Assembly: GCA_963978895.1 (NCBI GenBank)
Contig: OZ022246.1
Coordinates: 18,324,549-18,388,548 of the forward strand
Origin: Erpobdella octoculata
Lineage: Eukaryota > Annelida > Clitellata > Hirudinida > Erpobdellidae
Direction: 5' to 3'
DNA: 64,000 nucleotides
How positions within the stretch are numbered: position 1 is the stretch's first letter; each line of letters opens with the position of its first letter. The notes beneath the pieces were generated by a model, which did not search any database, was not told where the DNA came from, and saw only the letters and a program-made list of their open reading frames with translations. Shown here piece by piece: positions 1 to 12,847 of this stretch. The translations under genes were made by a program, and so were the position numbers.

Positions 1-83
1 GTGAAAATTTCATTACGATCGGATGAATGGTGTAGCAATGCATAAAGGACATACATACAAACATTCATTTATATATATATAGA
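1..83 (-). mobile_element. Helitron 5' end (family X), truncated by window edge
   Basis: Read on the minus strand, the sequence ending at 83 starts TCTATATATATAAATGAATG and runs into TATG repeats and a segment (CATTGCTACACCATTCATCC) shared with 13722-14040 and 60460-60650. A 5' TC preceded by A is the Helitron 5' signature. The rest lies outside the window. The next base begins the CTAG end of another Helitron. Confidence 0.6.
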
Positions 84-1357
84 CTAGCAGTGCCCGTCGC
101 GGCTTCGCTCGCATGAAATTAGAGAGTTTGAACCGTGCATCCATAGTAGAGATCAATTTTTTAGGTCTCGGCTCGGCCCGTCGACAACTTAGCCCAGCCC
201 GTTTTAAAAACCCAAACTCCTGGCCCGGCACAGCCCGTCTGAATTAGGCCCGGCCCATTCTTACAGGCCTAGAAGTTCTATAAACTTGATGAAAAACTTC
301 GGCCCGTCCCACCTTGACTTCAGGTTTGGCCCGGCCCAACTGAAGACCCTAAAATCACTAAAATATCTATATACTTGGTGAAAAACCTCGGCCCGTCCCA
401 TTTTGATTTAAGGTTTGGCTGGCCCGTGTGAAGACTAAAATAACGGCTTGGCCCGGCCGGTGATAAACTGGACGTAGCTACTTTTAACCGGCACAAAACT
501 TCAAAATACTAATTTTTACATTTGTAGCTCTTACAGTTTTTGAGTAGCAGTTATTTTGAAATCAAATAACCCTTATTTACACCCCACATTTGAGGTCCTG
601 GGAACCAAATTTTTAAAAAATGTTGAAACACTTATATCATTATTTTTTGAGTAGATACTAAATATTAATTTTTACTTTTGTAGCATTTGCAGTTTTTGAG
701 TAGCAGTTCCTTTAAAAACCAGTAACCCAATTTTCCACCCCACATTTGAGGTCCTGAAAACCAAATTTTCAAAAAATAGTGAAACACGTATATCATTATT
801 TTTAGAGTAGAAACTAAATACTAATTTTACTTTTGTAGCATTTACAGTTTTTGAGTATCAGTTACTTTAAAAACCAAGTAATCCTATTGCCCACCCCACA
901 TTTAAGGTCCTGGAAACCAAATTTGTAAAAAATGGTGAAACACGTATATCTTTATTTTTAGAAATACTATTTTTTACATCTGTCGTATTTACAGTTTTTG
1001 AGTAGCAGTTACTTTAAAAAACAAATAAAACTATTTTCCACCCCACCTTTGAAGTCCTGGAAACCAAATTTTCAAAAAATGGTGAAACACGTATCTTTTT
1101 ATTTTTCAAGAAGAATCCATATACCAAATTTCAAAATCTCCTCATTTTTGGTTTTCGAGATATACATTGTTTTAGAAAAAAGTTTGTTTTCCTGTTTCTT
1201 CGCTTCAGGAGCAAAAGTTTCAAAAATCCTTTCTTAGTGGATGCTTACGCAATAAAAGTAATATAAGTTCCAAACTTCACGTTCCTAGAATGAGGCGTTT
1301 GAGCTCGGCGTTGATTATCAGTCAGTCAGTCAGGACATGTTCTTTTATATATATAGA
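84..1357 (-). mobile_element. Non-autonomous Helitron (family Y) with internal ~150-bp monomers
   Basis: On the minus strand the element starts TCTATATATATAAAAGAACA at 1357 and ends in CTAG at 84, with A and T flanking, as expected for insertion into an AT dinucleotide. The 3' end (84-115) is GC-rich and can fold just before CTAG. 150-470 is rich in GGCCCG words. 520-1090 holds about four diverged copies of a ~150-bp monomer containing GGACCTCAAATGTGGGGTGG (minus strand). No coding capacity is seen. Relatives lie at 28934, 35090, 59413 and 60947. The element has replaced most of the 5' LTR of the Gmr1-like element to its right. Confidence 0.65.
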
Positions 1358-1365
1358 TAAAGTTC

Positions 1366-1426
1366 TGCTTAATATCTTCTCCAAGTGTTTTTGGTGTCAG
1401 CAAGTTTCTAAGGCTCGGCGCTGACA
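1366..1426 (+). repeat. Remnant of the 5' LTR of Gmr1-like element 1
   Basis: These about 61 bases match 13507-13570, the end of the 3' LTR, including the terminal GGCGCTGACA. The rest of this LTR was lost at the Helitron junction. The primer-binding site should follow; TGGTAACCTAGATG lies 4 bases downstream and has the expected TGG start. Confidence 0.75.
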
Positions 1427-1467
1427 TTTCTGGTAACCTAGATGAAGAGGGAGATAGTGTAGGTTTT

Positions 1468-1996
1468 ATGGCAGAACAGGGTAGAATGGTAATAGATAAT
1501 TTAGAAGTGGTGAAATTACAACTTCTAGATAAAGAGAAAGAGAGACAATCGGCTGAACGAATGCAGATAGAAAAATTAGAAGCAGAGGATCGAAGAGAAC
1601 GAATAAGATTAGAAGCAGCAGAACGATCAAGAAGAGAAGAGAGGGAAGCAGCAGAACAATCAAGAAGAGAAGAGAGGGAAGCAGGGAAACGAAGAGAACA
1701 ATTAAGATTTGAAAGAGAAGAAGCTAGGAATCAAAGGGAAAAAGAATTGACTAGATTTAGTATCGAGACCGCACATCAACCTGATATAACAAATAAAACA
1801 ATAAAATTAGTTAAGATAATAGGAGACCTAATCGGATCTTTTCCATCCGATCCATTGACTATCCCAGGTTTTTTTTTAATTTATAGAGAAGCAATTCATT
1901 TCACCGAAGTAGAAGATAACATAAAACCTAAAATTTTATTGGCTAAATTGAATAAGAGGGGCAGAAGTTTCATTAACCATTTACCATCATCCCAAC
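1468..1996 (+). pseudogene. Gmr1-like retrotransposon gag, N-terminal part
   Basis: The frame opens with a highly charged Arg/Glu coiled coil (residues about 15-90, RREER repeats) and continues into a gag matrix/capsid-like segment around PGFFLIYREAIHFTEVEDNIKP. The same order (charged coiled coil, then PGFF) is seen in the second copy at 55749-56126 and 54635-55693 on the minus strand. The frame is open from at least 1432; Met 1468 is the first usable start. It is broken at 1997 by a hAT insertion and resumes at 3759. The apparent ORF extension to 2118 reads into the hAT and is not gag. Confidence 0.75.
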
Positions 1997-3758
1997 CAGA
2001 GGCGTGGATTCAGCAAAATGTTGAGGGGGGCACAGGCGCGGTCCCAGGATTTTCTGTTGGAAGAGTGAAAAATTTATTTTTTATTGGGAGTTTTATATTG
2101 TTTTTTTTTATATTTTAAAGTTATCATGAAGTTATGGGTGTCTTGTAAGCAAATTGCGTTTTTGAACATAAGAAAAGTGTATATTCCTATTCAATCTTCC
2201 TACAAATACCAGACAAAATAACATAACATTTATATTGTGCCCTTATAAAAAACAAGTGAAGCAAAAGAAAAGTTTTTTTTAAAACACACTTTTATATTTT
2301 TACACTATTCAAGTGATCATTTGACATCCTCTGGACGTTGATGTTGTTCAATCGATCCGAAAATTATATATGTTAAATAAACAACGAGCGTATTAGCATA
2401 GATAATAAATAGTTCGAAAAAAATATCACAAATAATTATTTCATTAAATTTTTTCCACTCCATCCGAAAATTTGATAAAATGCATTGTTAATCAATTCAG
2501 AAGTATGTTTAAATTTTTAAGTCTCTAGCTCATCGGGAAGTTAGTTTAAAATCAATTGCAAAATTTACGACGGACAGACAGAGAAGTCAAGTTAAGTAAA
2601 AGTGTGTAAAAAACAATTTCCTAATCAAAAAATTTATTAAAAAGATATGTTTTTAATTTAATTCTAATTTGTTTAATGTCTAAAAAATAACAAACTTGCA
2701 CTCTCCTACAACCTCAGTTAACACAAATGCAATATTCAGGGAGTGTTAGGTTTTAAAATGAAAATTTGACGGTTTTTTTTGGTCAGGTTCGACTCAAATA
2801 TATTTTCGTTCGTCAAGAATTCAATAGAACGAATAGATAAATGACAATCTTGTTATTCAGGGTTTGAAGTTTGGATAGAACTTTTGCACAAAATGAATTA
2901 GAAAAATCTCGGTAAGAAAGCTCAAGCAACTGGGTAGGATAAGAATTATTGAGAATATGCTGCTAATTGTTCGTCAAGCTAAGACAGATACACAAGGCTA
3001 AAGTTCCTACGAGTTCGATCGGATGTACCGAAGGCATTAAAAGATTGAAAAATATTAGCAGGGATATAACTAAGTAGATATAATTCAAAAAGTATGATGA
3101 ATACTGCTTTTATCTCAATCATGGGTGAGCTTTTTTATGATAGTTTATAGTCCTTTACACCAAGTGTTTTAAGACTGAATTGGCTGTATGAAGGAAGCAC
3201 ATAAGTTCTTCCTGTCGTGGATCAAAGTTTAATCTGTTTAACTGTCCCTCCTCCTTTATCCAGGCTTGAGACTGGCTCGCAATTAGTGAGGCGGAGTTCA
3301 TGGGTGAGCTAGAAAAGATATTTTGAGGGGGGCCATAGTCCATATATATAGAATAGATATATCGGAGATGAGCAGGTTTTGAGTGAGATGCCAAGATGGC
3401 CTCCGAAAAAACAATTTAGAGTCTTTTGGATCTATGAATATTCATTATTTGTATTAATCTATTTTTGGTACGACAGCGGAGACTAAACTCCGGTTTGTAA
3501 GAAACAGAAACGTCGATTTCTTATAGCTAAAAGTAGTTGATATAAGCTTTATTTTAATTTAACGCGATATATTAAAAAAATACTTGATTAAGTTACTATA
3601 CGGTTGTAACTCTCAGTTCTTCGTTTCGGATCTCCGGTCTACTAGGCTGCCTCGCTAAAAGCCTTCCTAAACAACAGGCGGGCCGATATATCTATTATAT
3701 ATATATATATATGCCAAGCCCCCCTCAGCCCCTCCCAATCTACGCCTCTGATCCCAAC
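1989..3758. mobile_element. Non-autonomous hAT element (1997-3750) with 8-bp TSD
   Basis: The ends are inverted: CAGAGGCGTGGATT at the left and CAGAGGCGTAGATT (reverse complement) at the right, each followed by a G-rich stretch (GAGGGGGGC). ATCCCAAC is repeated directly on both sides (1989-1996, 3751-3758). Eight-base duplications and CAGNGG-type termini define hAT. The 1754-bp interior shows no transposase frame, so movement would need an enzyme supplied elsewhere. It sits in the gag frame, which reads on across it when it is removed conceptually. Confidence 0.85.
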
Positions 3759-4350
3759 TCGAAGACTATTATGAACTTAAGAGAATTTTATTATTGGGAT
3801 ATAGAATAAGTCCTTTAATATTAAGGCAACGCTTTCAATCGATGTTGAAGACCCATAACCAAACCTATATAGAATTTGCGTCACATTTACACACTGCTCT
3901 AACATATTATATACAAAGTAGAGAAGTAAATTCCTTGATAGTTTAATAGATTTACTCTGTGCTGATAGGTTAAAAGAGGTAATGCCACGGGGTTGTCTTG
4001 ATCACCTGTCAACTTTAGAGAAAGATGGATGGTTATACAGCGAGCAACTTGCAGAGGCAGCCGACAATTATATGGCAGTACGTGATAATGATTGTCATAT
4101 CCTTCAGTATGCTCGTCCAAAATCTAATGACGTGAGGGGGAATACACCTCCTAGTAGACTAAATAATAATCCTAACACTAATTATAAACCAAGGTCTAAT
4201 CACACTATACCATACTAACAGCATTTTAGTGGTCAACCAATAACGACTAGGAATTGTAATAAGGATAGTAATAAAAAAACATCCCTTTGTTATAGTTGTC
4301 AGAAAATAGGTCACATTGCCAGAGATTGTCCAAACCAGAAAAATGTTAAA
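3759..4350 (+). pseudogene. Gmr1-like gag, C-terminal part with CCHC zinc knuckle
   Basis: Continuation of the gag frame after the hAT. It contains LLCADRLKE, which is shared word for word with the copy at 55.3 kb. At 4279-4320 a knuckle CYSCQKIGHIARDC fits C-x2-C-x4-H-x4-C, the nucleocapsid RNA-binding motif. At least one frame change (about 3930) and an in-frame TAA (4216) break it. It runs directly into the protease frame. Confidence 0.75.
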
Positions 4351-4368
4351 ATTAACTGTTGCCATATA

Positions 4369-4962
4369 ATGAATCCAGATGATTCTCTTACAAATAAAAA
4401 TATTAAAATGGGTTTGAATGAGTCTCCTATAATCGAAACCGAACGATTTTATAAACGACTTTTTAGAGAGGTGATGATTAATCAATTACCAACCCAGTTA
4501 GCTTTAATTGATAGTGGTGCTGAAACTAATTGCATTAGAAAAGACTTAGTGGACGCGTTAGGAGTTCGTCCAACTACAAAGGTGGAGTTGGTCGACGTGG
4601 TTGGTTCACACAAAACAGTTGAGTGTGTTGAGCTGTTGTTACAACTAGTGCAGAAATCCCATGATACCGTAAACATTGCTCCTAAATTTAAAGTCTTTTT
4701 TTCCGTAGTACCTAATTTGAGTGAGGCCATCATTATTCACCCTGGTGTTAATGAAAGACTCGAAGCAGAGACTTTGCATGAGGTGGTGGTTCCTCAGGAG
4801 AATGCTGCTTTGATGGATTCTTTGCCTACGAAAATGTCGGAGGATGGGACATTGTTGTCGTGGTTGTCGGATTTTGCCAACAACGATGAGGTGGAGGTTA
4901 CAGCGGTTCAAACGGTACGGGTTAACGAGGTAGTGGTTGGGGACGTGGTTAATCCTGCCAAA
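4369..4962 (+). pseudogene. Gmr1-like retroviral-type aspartic protease region
   Basis: A 198-residue frame. LIDSGAETNCI (about residues 46-56) holds the D-S-G active-site triad of one retropepsin half-site, and the paralogue at 54.8 kb has LIDSGGEICCI at the matching place. It follows the CCHC knuckle in the expected gag-PR order. The frame ends at a TAG (4963) that interrupts what otherwise reads straight into a repetitive linker and the integrase, so the stop is probably a mutation rather than a true end. Confidence 0.7.
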
Positions 4963-4965
4963 TAG

Positions 4966-5236
4966 GTCTCAGATATTTCCGTTAATAACGAAGAGACTAG
5001 TACAGGAACTCCTGTTATTCCTATTTCCATTAATAGCAAAGAGACTAGTACAGTTAATCCTGTTAATCCTGTTATTCCTATTTCCATTAATATCAAAAAA
5101 ACTAGTACAGGAAATCCTGTTATTCCTGATTCCATTGATAATGAAGAGACTATTACAGGAATTCCTGTTATAAATGATAGTAGGATAGGTTTTCCTACCA
5201 CTTCCTTTGTTAGAGAACAAAGAAATTGCACTTCTT
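4966..5236 (+). repeat. In-frame 48-bp tandem repeat (16-aa Pro/Thr/Ile unit) between PR and integrase
   Basis: Reading in frame with the protease past the TAG, about four copies of a 16-residue unit of the form ETSTGNPVIPISINN appear, one with a 3-residue insertion. The DNA unit is 48 bp with ACTAGTACAGG as its best conserved word. It joins without a break to FVREQRN and the zinc-binding segment of the integrase, so it was a low-complexity linker in the polyprotein. Confidence 0.7.
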
Positions 5237-5841
5237 TAAGACCCTTTTGGGAATATGCACTTCGAAAGAAAAGGGGATTCTTTATCGAAGGAAATATGTT
5301 ATTTCATAAGGAAGCTTTATGGGGACTTAAAACAATTATGTTTACCTAATAATCGCATTCCCATTATTTTACAATTAGGTCATGAAGCTCCGTGTGCCGG
5401 ACATATGACAGCTGAGTCATCCTTACAGCGCATTCGCATGAATATTTGGTTCCCAGAGATAGAGACCAAAGTTAAAGAATTTTGTGAATCCTGCAAAATA
5501 TGTCAATTAAGGGCGCCTATAAAGGTGAAGGATCGTATCCCGATCCAACCAATACCCAGAGGAGATTAATTTCTTTTTAGTCATCTCGTAATGGATTGCA
5601 TAGGTCCATTGTTTCCATTGAATCCCCCACCCAAGTTCAATTATGCACTAGTCGTAGTTGATCTTTCTTCAAGATGACCGATGGCTTTTCCTTTACACCC
5701 ATTGCCAGCACGAGGCGTCTGTGATCGCCTTCTAGAGATTTTCATGACTTTTTCAATTCCGCGGAAGTAATTTCACGAGCTCCTTGACTAAGGAATTCTT
5801 AAAATATTTAGGGTGCAGTCCACGTTTCAATACTCCGGGAC
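5204..5841 (+). pseudogene. Gmr1-like integrase, N-terminal half (H2C2 and first core Asp)
   Basis: 5204-5350 encodes RPFWEYALRKKRGFFIEGNM, the segment that precedes the zinc domain in Gypsy integrases. After a frameshift near 5345, 5300-5569 gives the HHCC zinc domain (LGHEAPCAGHM ... CESCKICQ). 5585-5680 reads MDCIGPLF and VVVDLSS, matching the first core Asp region, with a TGA replacing Trp. The frame then reaches YLGCSPRFNTPG and is cut at 5842 by the MULE. It resumes at 10978 with GHPEAAGIVER. The integrase catalyses strand transfer of the retroelement cDNA. Confidence 0.75.
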
Positions 5842-6454
5842 GCATATTCACAGATCATACCCGGTTTTTAACACAAGAGGCTTTTGATTGGCTCCAGATG
5901 ACCTAGTTTGTTGTGAACGAAACCATATGCTAAATTGAAGACGAGCTTGTTGTTATTAATAAAATGAGAAAAGATTATATATGCCATCATTCTTCATTTA
6001 ACAAGGTAATGAATGATAACAATAATTACATTTTTTCATACTTTACTTACTTTTTTAATTTTTCTTTACCATTTATTATTTAACTTAATAATTTTTCTAT
6101 AATGTCTTACACTGTAACCCATGTTGTGTTTTTATGCAGTCCATGATGTACTAATAATTACAGCTTATGAACAGGTATTATGAACTAACATAACTATAAT
6201 CATAATGACATTTTCCCATTGTCTTGTAGGGTTCTGGTAAAAATAAAACTAAAAACATGTCTTGTTGTGCATATCTGAAAATCAAAATTTCTCCACAAGC
6301 AAAAAATGGATTGAACTTGGAGAAACAAGAGGTATAATACATTATAAGTTTAGTTAAATCATAAAATAGATAAAATATTTAAATTTACTCAATCATTACT
6401 TGTAAATATTACAAATGTGTGGTCACTGCTTTATTGTTTTGCTAATTTGCTAAT

Positions 6455-6637
6455 TTATTGAGCGCCTTTTCCGCTTTGTTCAAAGGCGCTGTTCTTTTAC
6501 ATGCCCCACGGAGAGAACGATTTTACCCGCTAAATTTTCCGTTGACATGGGCTACTAGGCAGTGAGTGGGAGTCGAACCGTGAAGCTCTCACATTCAAGG
6601 CTAACCCTTTACCAACTCAGCTAACCTAGCACCTAGT
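6455..6637 (-). mobile_element. tRNA-derived SINE (family B) copy 1
   Basis: On the minus strand it begins GGTGCTAGGTTAGCTGAGTT, with box A-like TAGCTGAGTTGG and box B-like GGTTCGACTCCC about 40 bases later, then a tRNA-unrelated body ending in AACAGCGCCTTTG and AAAGGCGCTC. An almost identical copy lies at 23165-23350. Boxes A and B form an internal RNA polymerase III promoter. It sits in an intron of the MULE transposase. Confidence 0.75.
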
Positions 6638-7290
6638 GGCATATTATTATGTCACTTTTTTTAATTATGAGACTTGCAAATACAAAGAATTTGTGAAATT
6701 TTATTCACTTTTAAATGGAAGTATATGAAAACTTTTTAAAAAAATTGAAGTATAATTTTTTTATTTTGGTTGCACAGCAAAGTATGAATTGTCAAATAGA
6801 AATCAACTTTAACCACAACCGCACAGTTGGAAATGCTCAAGCATTGTCATTACTTCCAGCTGGAAGAGATGCGTGAAATATTTGAAGGTATTTAAAACTC
6901 TAACCTACTAATCTAAAATATATTGCATGAACATACAATATTACATTTATTGGAATACTGCATAATTTTGTGTTATCCTTTTATTTTTTTGGTTCTCGAA
7001 AATAATATTCATTGTTTATTGTGTGTAGGATATTTTCAAGATGGATTGGGCATTGCAGAGGCAATACAATTTCATCAAGATAAAATGGAGTTAGATGAGG
7101 CCCCAGAGAAAGATTTTGCAGATGCAACAAAAAATCCAACATCTCGAACTGTGCTGTGGTGGCACACTATTTGGAGAAAAAAAAACACCTTGGGCCCCGT
7201 CAAACAGCAGATTCTTTCGAAGTGAGTTGTATTTTAATAACTATTACTAACAAGCTATTAAAAAAAATATTGTTTTTTTTTATATAAATA

Positions 7291-8376
<1,086 letters not shown>

Positions 8377-10207
8377 TTTTTAACAAAAACATAGGGATTA
8401 CTTTGCATTTGGTTAGAGCTATGTAAAAGTGTGGTTACTGAAAAGTATGATTTAAATTTTAATCACAGCTAATTAATCAATTAAAAATGTTAATCAACTT
8501 GCTTTATCTATCCTCACATAGAGTTAACAAAATTTTGCTTTCAGATACTAAAGCAGAAATTGCCCGCTTATATATCAAATGGCATTGAAATTTTCACAGC
8601 AGAGGATCCCATTGCTATATGCATAAAAACACCAATTATGCAACGAGCACAACAATTAAAAGAAGCATCCGAAATAGTTTTCGTTGACAGTACTGCATCT
8701 TGTGATTCCGAAAATAATTCCATAACATTTGTTCTGACAACAACTCCAGATGGGGCAGTTCCTTTGGCTGTCATTATAACAGCTGGTCAAAGTGAAAAGG
8801 ATTATAAACAGGGTTTTGAGCTTATGAAACGGCATACAACATTTGGCGTTGAAACGTTTCCGAAAGTGATCATGACAGATGACTCTGACGCAGAGCAAAA
8901 TGCACTAAAAAGTACATGGCCAGAATCTGTTCTGAGACTTTGTATTTTTCATGTTAACCAGGCTAACTGGAGATGGTTGTGGGACAGTAAAAATAAAATA
9001 CAAAAAGAAAACAGACCAATCCTGATGCATGAATTTAAATCAATTATGAGATCTTTATCTGAACTCAAAGCAAATGAACAATTTCATATTGCCAAGTCTT
9101 CTCCGACCAGCTCTAAATATCCATCGTGACAAAAACGTCTTGAACTGTACTGGAATCGTAAATCTTTGTGGTGCCTGGCATTTCGTTCTTCGATACATCG
9201 AGGCCATCACACAAATAATTTCAGTGAGGTAACAGTTCGACTATTTAAGGACATGGTCCTTCATCGATGCAAAGCATACAATATTGTTGCTCTTGTAGAT
9301 TTCACGTGTACTGCTATAGATAAATACTACTGTCGCCGACTTAATTTGCACATTCGCGTGATGCTACACCATTTTTATTTCTTGAGAGAATGGAACGGAA
9401 GTCTGCGTATTTACAAATTTCTGACATAAAACAGAGATCAGAAACAACATTTGAGGTTCAAAGTGAAACCTCAAATTCGATATGCTACACAGTAGATGCA
9501 GAAGTAGGTCCGTGCACATGTGCAGAAGGTGTACATGGGAATTTTTGCAAGCATCAGGCTGGTGTCATGAAATATTTCAATAAGATAATGCCGAATGCTC
9601 CCCCTGTGTCTGCCCACTCTAGAAAGTCAATGTCAATATTGGCTTTTGGAAATAAAGCTGAGACACTTGACTTCTATGAATCTCTCTGTGAACCTACACC
9701 TTCTGCAGCAGTTCCAAATATTGCGGAAGAGACAGCAAATAAAAAAGTGATACCATTGAGTTTTGATTGTTTTAAAAATGATATGGAAGATATTACTGAA
9801 AAGGTTCAAAAAAATGCTGCCAACAATGAAATGCTTCAAGAAATTTTGTGTCAAATGAAACAACTGCACAACAAATTCGGATCCTCGGCCGCTTGACTGG
9901 AAAAAATGTGTTCCCGATTAAATAAAATTTCATCTGTGGGTTAATGGGATACACTACTACATAGTATTGGGAGCAGCAATCCACTCAGACTCCACCAAAG
10001 AGGTGTAATACGTGTCCACCCCACTGCACTAGGAAGAAGAGCCACTGGAGTGACAAGAGGAAGCAAAAGAAAAGCTAGTGGTTGGCCAGCAATAAGTGAA
10101 AAAGAACCAAAACGCAAGCGACCACGCAACTTGAACTATAATATCCACTTAAATCAACCAAATGCTAAATCGCATGGTGACAAACATTAGACATTTAAAT
10201 TGGACAT

Positions 10208-10568
10208 TTAATAAAATCAGATTTTAAATGTGTTGTTTTTTTTAATTATTCAAAAATTTATTAAATTTAAAATTGATCATGAAATAAAAGTTTAAGAATT
10301 CTTTTCTCCCATATATGCTAATAGAAAAAATTTTTTTTCTTGAATCTTGGTCTTTGAAGTGAATTGTTTATTATCCAGAAACAGCTATTTAATAAAATCA
10401 GATTTGAAATGTGTTGTTTTTTTAAATTCTCCAAAAATTTATTAAATTTAAAATAGAGCATGAAATAAAAGTTTTAGAATTCTTTTCTCCTATATATGCT
10501 AATAGAATTTTTTTTTCTTGAATCTTGGTTTTTGAAGTGAATTGTTTATTACCCAGAAACTGCTATTT
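10208..10568. repeat. Tandem duplication, two ~181-bp copies
   Basis: ATAAAATCAGATTT...CAGAAACAGCTATTT (10209-10388) is followed directly by a second copy (10389-10568), with only a few differences such as TTAAAATTGATCAT against TTAAAATAGAGCAT. It lies between the transposase stop and the right TIR of the MULE. Confidence 0.85.
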
Positions 10569-10977
10569 AGGTAGCTAGCCTTGGAAAGCAATGCTTTTTA
10601 GAAAAAATGTACTTTACAGAAACAGTACAAGATGATGCTTTTTAAATACTGGTGCGACCCTTGACATTCATACAAAATCTTCAAAAAACCATATTAATGT
10701 ATATGTTGATGAATTATGTAACTTTTAATTAAAAATTAATAAGATATAAACATATTTTATGTAGATAGTTTCCAAAATAAGAACACCCCAAGTCAAGTCT
10801 ACGGTTGTAGCGACATCGGCGATCAGTAAGTGAATGTATTGTTTATTTACATACACTGACAGCAATGATACAATGATCACGTGACTATAGTAATCAACCA
10901 ATCACAACAAACTAGATCATCTGGAGCCAATCAGAAGCCTCCTGTGTTAAAAACCCGGGTATGATATGTGAATATGC

Positions 10978-11669
10978 CTCCGGGACATCCCGAGGCAGCT
11001 GGTATTGTGGAACGTTGTAATAGAAGTATTAAAACCATGATTTTTTAGTTGTCCCAGGATCATCCAAAACGATGGTTTAAATTATTGTCTTTTATTTTGT
11101 GGAGTCTTCGCGAGAAGCCGTCTTCCACAACACATGTGAGCCCTTATACATTAATTTATGGAACTGCTCCCAGAGGACCATTATCTAGCTTAAAAGATTC
11201 ATGGGTAAATGAGGGAGAAGTATCTTTTAAGTTAGAAAAAAATCCAAGTCAATATTTAAGCGATCTCCGTAAAGCTCTACAAGAAGCACGCGAATATGCA
11301 GATTTTGCTGGTAGTAACGAACAAGATAGTTATGTTAAATATTATAACTTAAGAAGTACCGATCGTAAATTTCAATTAGGTGATCCCGTTATTATATTAG
11401 CACCAGATAAAAATAAATCTAAAATGTTGAACAGATGGCAAGGTCCTGGAACAATTGTTCGAGTAAAATCACCTTATTCTTTCATGGTTGAAATTGATGG
11501 TAATCAATATCATCTGCATGCCAACAAGATACGTAAATATCATGAACGTATCGAAAAGGCCTTGGTAAGTAGTTGTTCGATCATTTACGACGAAAACATA
11601 GACTTTGGAAAAGTCGAAGTCTTAGATAAGTCCAATATCGAAATTGCCTTACCCATTACCCAGTACTAA
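10978..11669 (+). pseudogene. Gmr1-like integrase, C-terminal half
   Basis: Resumes after the MULE with GHPEAAGIVERCNRSIKTMI, holding the catalytic Glu of the D,D-35-E core. One in-frame stop (TAG, about 11047) precedes the 206-residue frame from 11049. That frame has SPYTLIYGTAPRGPLSSLKD and a chromodomain-less C-terminal domain with FQLGDPVIILAPDKN and RWQGPGTIVRV, the GPY/F-like module. It ends near 11669 and is followed by RT and RNase H, not preceded by them. Confidence 0.8.
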
Positions 11670-12650
11670 AATAGAGAAAAACATTTTAAATCATTTAAGC
11701 GAACTAAAACAGGGCCCGTTAACAAATATTCCAGATAACTACAGAAGTATTTTCAGAAAAAATAGGTCTTTGTTCTAGCGTGTGTCATGAAATTAAAATT
11801 ATGCCTGATTTTATTCCGAAAAAATTGAAAGCATACAGGACCCCCGAACTTATTAAGAAAGCTGTATCGAACCAGATACAGGAAATGTTACAACAAAATA
11901 TTATTATGCCTTCACAAAGTCCCAAGAACATGGTTTGACGCTCAATTTAAAAAAAATGTCGTTTTGCTCAAAGTCAAATAACATTCCTTGGTCATGTTAT
12001 CGGCTCAGGTCATATAGCCCCTGATCCTATCAAGATTTCTACTGTTAAAGACATTAAACCCCCGACGAATAAGGAGAAGTAAAACGATTGATTGGTTTCT
12101 TCAGCTATTTTAGAAATTATATTCCACATTTAGCGGAAACTCCTTATGCTCTTACAGAGTTAAAAAAAATATGCCAACTAAAATTGATTGGAAAGAGAAA
12201 CATCTTTAGAACTTATCTTAGATTTATCTAATTATACTAACCTTAATACAATCAATTATACCTAACCGTTTGGTTTATCTACAGATGCTAGTTCGATAGC
12301 AGTAGGTTGTTGTCTCTTCCAATGGGATATAAATAATCATGAAGTTCCTATAGCTTTTGCCAGTAAAAAGCTCACATCAACGCAGATTAGATGGTCAACG
12401 ATTGAACGCGAAGCTTTCGCGGTAGTTTGGGCACTCAATAAATTCCGACAGTGGATTCTTTTTTCGAGAGTTGTTGTTTTCTCGGACCACAATCCACTTA
12501 CTTACTTAACCGAAGCTGCCCCTAAGAGTGCAAAGCTCAATAGGTGGTAAGTGGTTTACAGGAATATGACCTAATGTTTAAATATAGGAGAGGACGCGAT
12601 AATTCTGTCGCAGATTTTATGTCCCAAATTTAAGTTCTTTTATATGTAGA
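11670..12650 (+). pseudogene. Gmr1-like reverse transcriptase/RNase H, core deleted
   Basis: 11700-11930 encodes the RT start (DFIPKKLKAYRTPELIKKAV). Immediately after MPSQSP the text jumps to LTLNLKKCRFAQSQITFLGH, a segment downstream of the YxDD box, so the catalytic palm is deleted at about 11930. 12270-12545 encodes RNase H: FGLSTDASSIAVGCCLFQWD (Asp), TIEREAFAVVWALNKF (Glu), VVFSDHNPLTYLTE (Asp). Frameshifts and stops (about 12040, 12078, 12210) interrupt it. RNase H downstream of integrase confirms the order gag-PR-IN-RT-RH. Confidence 0.8.
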
Positions 12651-12837
12651 TTCATCCAGTTGCCTATTATTTTGAGTTTAAAATATTCTTTGGACGGAGT
12701 AGGTAGGTGATGTTTTCCTTTTGGTGATTGATATAACCGTAATGGGCAACCGCGGATGATTTCGGATGAATTTTTGTTAGTTAATTCATTTAGATGAACC
12801 GAGAAGAAGAAGATGATTTCCTAGCAAGTTCACAATT

Positions 12838-12847
12838 AAGAGGAGGA
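12838..12847 (+). promoter_or_regulatory. Polypurine tract of Gmr1-like element 1
   Basis: AAGAGGAGGA lies directly before the TG that starts the 3' LTR. Such a tract primes plus-strand DNA synthesis in LTR elements. Confidence 0.6.

Noticed and set aside
5255..5569. A separate small gene
   Set aside because: It is the zinc-binding part of the Gmr1 integrase in a shifted frame.
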